Of a DNA stretch of 64,000 nucleotides, positions 59,212 to 64,000 are shown piece by piece. The position numbers were made by a program, and so were the translations under genes. The stretch is taken from the NCBI RefSeq assembly GCF_001659605.2, contig NC_035162.2, positions 23,548,661 to 23,612,660 of the forward strand. Reading direction: 5' to 3'. The first letter of the stretch is position 1. Every line of letters starts with the position of its first letter. A model generated the notes under the pieces. That model saw only the letters and a program-made list of their open reading frames with translations, was not told where the DNA came from and made no database searches. The stretch comes from Manihot esculenta (Eukaryota; Streptophyta; Magnoliopsida; Malpighiales; Euphorbiaceae).

Positions 59212-59642
59212 TCTGTTTGTTTATTTGGTTACTTTTGTTTTCCCCTTTTGTTATTGTGATATTTTTTTGATGATGTCAAAAGGGGGAGAGATAACATTAA
59301 CATTACTTTTGTACATATTGGCTATTTTTATGGATATTGGCTATTTCTATTTGACTCGTTTGGATTAAATATTTTTCTCTCTTGGTTTGTGGATATTGTG
59401 TGTATTCATTTGAGATGCATTTTTGTTGGGACTCATTCATTCATATAGGATCCATTACATCTCATAGCATTGCATTGAGTCAAAACCTCCCTTATGTGCC
59501 TTCTCACTTTTTAAATATGGCATAAAGTATTTTTAACAGGGGGAGCACATTAAGGGGGAGAATTTTTTAAAATGCACACACTACACTTATGATTATTATC
59601 CTAAGTTTACCAATTGTTTGTCATCATCAAAAAGGGGGAGAT
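59212..59642 (+). other. 3' non-coding region of the Sirevirus element with repeated PPT-like tracts
   Basis: No gene. AAAAGGGGGAGAGA (59278-59291), ACAGGGGGA, TAAGGGGGAGAA and the LTR-adjacent AAAAAGGGGGAGA (59629-59641) form a series; the last is the expected primer for plus-strand synthesis. Confidence 0.75.
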
Positions 59643-61086
59643 TGTTGGACCTAAATGTCCTAATCCTTGTTTTGATGATTAATAAATAATTGGTGTGCTA
59701 CTAATTATTTCCAAGAGTGGTGTATTGAGCTTGCAGGTCCCTTATTGAATCAAATGATATTGCTTCAATCACAAAAGTGAAAAGTGCCAATTTTGGAAGC
59801 ATACTACAAGGAAGGGATCATAAAGTATTTTTATTTATTATGCTTGTCATTTTATTCATTGTGAATTTCAAGTAATTATTGTGATGGCTCAAGGGTTCTT
59901 TCATTTCTAAAAGTTCTTTTAGATATGGCCACTTTTTGAAGTACTTGACTTTCAGGGACCAAAATGAAATTTTCCAAAAGAAGTGATTTTGAAAATATTT
60001 TTCATCAAAATGAAAGATCTAAAAATATAGGTTACAAATATTCAAACGGATTGAAAAATGAATTTTTATAGCCTAAGTTATGATTTTTCAAAGTTTTAAA
60101 GAAGGGATTTTGTGCCCCCTAAACACAACTTTCGGCTTCCGAAAGTCAGGGACAGAAACGAAAGTCCCATATGTTCGGCCGCCGAACATTGACTTTCGGC
60201 CGCCGAAAGTGGGTTTTCAACCAGCCCCCTCAGTGTAACCTTCGGCTTCCGAAAGTGAGGGACAGAGACGAAAGTCCCACACTTTCGGCCGCCGAACATT
60301 TAACCTTCGGCCGCCGAAAGTGTGTTTTGGGTCTGCCTCCGAAGCCTAAAGTTTGGCTTCCGAAAGTGAGGAACAGAAACGAAAGTCCACCATGTTCGGC
60401 CGCCGAACATGGTGTTTAGGCCGCCGAACGTTCAGTTTTAAAGGAATAGTTTCTTCGCCCCAAATGGTTCGGCCGCCGAACTCTAAGCTTAGGCCGCCGA
60501 ACCTGAGTTTTTCTGGGCACGGTATAACGGTTATTTCTGAACATAAACGGCTCTATTTGCATTTAATGCACCCCCAACGGCCATATTTATGATAGAACTA
60601 TAAATACAACTTGTTTTTGTTGTTGTGAGGTTACAACAACCATCTAAGCAAATATTTATTGAGACTACAGCATTTTTCATTCTCTCTCTCTAAAAACCTT
60701 GAGCCAAAGCATTGATTTCTTGAAAGCTTGTTTTGAGTTGTAATTGGTTGGCTTTTCTGAGTGAGTAAAGGTTGATTGAGAGATTCTGTTGTTGTGAGTG
60801 TGGCATTGAGCAAAGAATTGCTCTTGAGTGAAAAAGGAGATTTGTAAAGAGCAAAGGCTTGCTCTAAGATTGTAAGGGTTTTGATCTTCACCCAAAGAAG
60901 ATTTGATAGTGGAGTTGAACTCTCAAGTGGACCTTGAGGAGAGGACGTAGGCTTGGATAGCTGAACCTCTATAAATCATTGTGTTGATTTTTCTCTTCCC
61001 TATTCTCTTCTAATTTCTTGTCTTAGCCATTAAATTTTTTATAAACCCAATTCACCCCCCCTCTTGGGTTGCCTCAAGGGACAACA
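59643..61086 (+). repeat. 3' LTR of the Sirevirus element (1444 bp)
   Basis: Same length as the 5' LTR, differing by about 5 transitions (for example CAGGTCCC versus CAGATCCC near 59735, CCGCCG versus CCGTCG near 60311). The motif array is at about 60129-60503. Confidence 0.95.
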
Positions 61087-61269
61087 AGTTTTATTTTCAT
61101 TTATGCATTTTTTCTACTTTCGAATAGGCTTTATTAATAAGATAAAGTCACATGATAAGAATCTGATAAATCGATACGCGGTTCCATCTATGGAAAAGAA
61201 CTCGAACATCGTAGCACTCAACTCTTCATCTAGACTCGCCCTCTTCTAGATAGGGCAAGCCTTTACATA

Positions 61270-61772
61270 AAGTTACTGTTAGCGAGCACCAGCAGATCTC
61301 CATGATGAGAAGACAAAGGCGAAATTGATGCATTTTATATATGAGAAAGCCAAACAACACATTGAATCAAAGAATAAGGTGTATGCTAATAAAGCTAATC
61401 GTGGAAGGCACTAAGCGATCTTTGAACCTGGTGATTGAGTATGGATACACCTTTAAAAGAAAGGTTTACTAAGCAATTGAATTCTAAGTTGGATCCATGA
61501 GGAGATCATTCATTCCAAGTATTTGAGCAATAGGCGATAATGCTTACTGCATAGATTTACTTGGTAGTATTATGTTTTTACTACCTTCAATATCTGATTT
61601 ATCTCCTTGTGATGTTCTAGATTTAAAGACGGATCTTTTTAAGAAGGGAGGAAATAATACGAAAATGGGAGCCAAGTACATCAGCAATGAAATATACGTG
61701 AATATCACATTACCTCCTGGACCAATAACAATGGTACGTGCAAAGAAATCAAAGCATCATTTCAACATTTAG
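61270..61772 (+). pseudogene. Decayed Ty3 chromovirus integrase C-terminus and polyprotein tail
   Basis: Although broken by stops and shifts, the order KNKVYANKANRG, FEPGD, WIHL, KERFTKQLNSKL, SFQVFEQ, LSPCDVLDLKTD and LPPGPITMVRAKKSKHHFN follows the end of a CRM-like/Reina-like polyprotein, including the tail equivalent to SGPVTRSKAKK in the left-hand element. No RT or LTR of this copy could be recognised nearby. Confidence 0.78.
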
Positions 61773-64000
61773 TGTAACAAGTTGTTCTGAAGGAAAGAAC
61801 ACATGCAAGAAAAAGCCCAAGTTTGCAATATATAAAAATCCACAAGATAAAATTGTTCAGTAACATGATTAAAGAAAGGAGTAATTGAGCTAAAAAAAGA
61901 GCTACATGGGCACTTATGACACAGAGCATGTTAGGCTTGAATTGCACTTAATTCCATTTTGTTACTTTAGTGTTTTAGTAGTTTATTAAACTTATTTTAA
62001 ATCAATTAGACCTAATTTTAGTAGTAAAGTTCGTGCAATCTATTGAGGATAGTAGTTCTCTTAGTCTATATAGGAAAAAGTTTTTTTATTGTAATTCATG
62101 TTTGAGAAAATTTAACTATTTGATCAAGAATTCGTACTATGTTAGAATTAATCATTTTACCATTAGAATTAATGATGGGTGTCGAATCCGTCAATTTAAC
62201 GATCCACAGAAGACGTCAATCATGTTTAATTTAAATGACCAATTTGAAATAGAAAAGTAATTTGTAGTTTAATACGAAAAGTGAGAAAAAAAGAGTTTTT
62301 TTATAAAAGTAGTTTACTTTGGACAAGTCAATAAAAATAAATTTAAAATAAAAAAATAATAATAAACAATGCAATTGAAGTTTGAAAAATAAATAAATAA
62401 TTAAAACTTTCAGCCGAAAGTAATCAAATTGAGGTGTTTTGCAGTGGATCATTGGTTAGAAAAATAATTCATGTTATTATCTATTTGGTTATAATGGTCA
62501 AATACGTGAATCCTACCCATTCTTCCTTATGAATAAATTAATATGCTTTGCACTTAAATTAATTCCATATTAAATTAATTCCTAGTTAACTAATAACCCC
62601 AACATGCATGTAAATTTAATTAGTCAACAAGAGAAAATTCAAATTTGATCAATAAAAATACGCGATTTATTTAAATCAAATCTACCAATTTCTTAATATA
62701 AACTAATATGTTAATTACTACTTGTTATTAACCCAATTAAATAATTACAGATTTAATTAGATTAATTAGTTATATGTTGTTTTCCAAGAGATTCAATAGG
62801 CCCCTTGAATTCTCAAAAAAATAACGGTGGTGTTCCTCAAAATCAGAAATTGATAGAAAATAAAAATAAGATGAAGAGAATTAAAGTGCATAATCTTACA
62901 ACTTAAATAAATCTCAATTTAATTTAACATTCAACTGAAAATATTTGTATAGTCTCTAAAGACCATAATAAAATTGTAACAACCAAGAAAGGAAGAAGAT
63001 GGAGAAGAAAGTAGAAGATGGAAAAGAAAGTGGGGGGAGGGGCAGAGAGGTAGAATATACTTTCCTAAGTTTAATTATAGGAGTTTTATATAGGCACAAA
63101 AAGATAAAATTTAATAGGTTAAAATAAAATCTACTACTCCTATCTTATCTATATCTAATCTGATTGAATTTGATTCAATTTGATCCCACTTGAAGCTGAT
63201 TTTATACTTGATTAGGTGGCAAAATCTATCTTATATCCCCATAACCTTTGGACTACAGGTTTAGTCAATATTATAATATCTTAGTACAAAAATCCTTTAA
63301 TTCAACATTTTTTTTCATTCCTTTTCTTAATTTCTACAACAAATCTATCCAAAATTAAATTTAAAGTAAAATTTAAATATTTATATCAAAATTATAGTAA
63401 AATTATAAAATTAATTGAGGAAAAAATTGTGAGTTTTGCAACTCATCAATTAAGACTTAGAAAACCATAAAAACTCCTCTAAGTGCCAGCCACGCCCTAT
63501 TCTTAATTTATGAACAAATATCTTCTTTGGTTAATAAAATTCTAATTGTTATTGCATCAAGAATTGACATTTTATTGAGGTTAATAACTTCTTAATGATT
63601 ATATTCTTATTTTCTTATTCAATTATCTATGTTCTTGATTATTTATTATTTAAGAGTGTACTAAAAACATATAAATTAATATTTTCTATATTTTATATTT
63701 TATATTCATACTATTAAAAATATATATAATTATATTTTATATTTAATATTTTACTATTATTATATTTTGATATGCATTACCTTTTTTTTTTTAATTACTA
63801 TGACCCATCAAGCATGCTCACAATGCATTCTTGACTTTGACAATTTATTTTCTTCGGAAAATTCAAAATGAATTATTTATTAAAAATTCAATAAAATTTA
63901 TCTGTTTTAAATTTATGATAAATCGGATTTAAATAAATTTTTTTAATAAATATAAAAATTTATTTAAATTTGATTCTTGATTCAAAACATATATAAATGG
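61773..64000. other. AT-rich intergenic DNA, no gene seen
   Basis: No supportable protein or RNA gene. A less AT-rich patch at about 62990-63250 contains purine repeats (GGAAGAAGATGGAGAAGAAAG) and a TATA-like TTTTATATAGG near 63083; it could be an old LTR fragment, but I cannot identify its termini. Hydrophobic short frames near 62231-62452 reflect AT-rich composition. Confidence 0.4.

Larger units (their letters stand above)
40337..61086 (+). mobile_element. Ty1/copia Sirevirus-type element, complete, interrupted by Tekay copy 3
   Basis: Two 1444-bp LTRs (40337-41780 and 59643-61086) are flanked by AGTTT at 40332-40336 and 61087-61091. Without the 9772 bp of inserted DNA and duplication the element is about 10978 bp, in the Sirevirus size range. 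Order: LTR, PBS, gag, pol, extra gene, PPT, LTR. The Sirevirus/SIRE assignment rests on the RT and integrase sequence ([19 protein letters not shown]), an additional gene after pol, and several PPT-like AGGGGGAG tracts near the 3' end. The LTRs differ at about 5 positions by eye, all transitions. Confidence 0.93.

Noticed and set aside
62231..62452. Hydrophobic minus-strand frame that could be read as a small membrane protein
   Set aside because: It is a product of AT-rich DNA (Phe/Leu/Tyr/Lys bias), with no supporting context.

Overview
The window is nuclear DNA of a flowering plant. The evidence is an intronless pentatricopeptide-repeat (PPR) gene of the Arabidopsis At1g71460 type, initiator-tRNA-Met primed LTR retrotransposons of the Tekay, CRM-like and Sirevirus types, and an L1-type LINE remnant with the plant ORF1 domain. 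A eudicot is likely; the species cannot be fixed from the sequence alone. About 50 kb of the 64 kb is retrotransposon DNA. The only ordinary host gene is the PPR gene at 29519-31561.

Left nest (1-25097). The oldest layer is a minus-strand Ty3 chromovirus that looks CRM-like: decayed gag-pol at 6562-11167, PBS at 12164-12175, and a 5' LTR split between 12178-12950 and 25060-25097. Three insertions of one Tekay-type Ty3 family lie inside it. Copy 1 (1-6561, left end outside the window) sits in the integrase. A solo LTR (12951-14992 plus 24856-25054, site duplication CTCAT) sits in the CRM-like LTR. Copy 2 (14993-24850, site duplication TGTGT) sits inside that solo LTR. Copies 1 and 2 have long gag-pol frames broken only by single stop codons.

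Middle (25098-40331). This is AT-rich DNA with a truncated minus-strand LINE (27106-28760) bracketed by related inverted repeats, then the PPR gene, several MITE-like inverted repeats, a degenerate tandem array (34925-35340) and an inverted pair of an unidentified repeat (about 35345-35770 and 36820-37230).

Right nest (40337-61086). A Ty1/copia Sirevirus-type element with 1444-bp LTRs and site duplication AGTTT carries gag, pol and a third gene between pol and the 3' LTR. A complete minus-strand Tekay element, copy 3 (42910-52676, two 2190-bp LTRs, site duplication ACTTT, uninterrupted 1661-codon gag-pol), is inserted in its gag. Beyond 61091 lie the tail of another decayed Ty3 integrase and AT-rich DNA with no gene I can support.

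The most notable signals are these. (1) A palindromic GC-rich motif, TTCGGCCGCCGAA and variants, is arrayed in LTRs of both the Tekay and the Sirevirus elements and again in front of the Sirevirus third gene; an exact 16-mer next to the motif is also shared. (2) Short hairpin modules in the Tekay LTRs show paired, compensating changes. (3) A conserved set of splice-like signals lies inside the Tekay LTRs. (4) The Sirevirus third gene seems to have its own promoter-like leader and a 5'-UTR intron.
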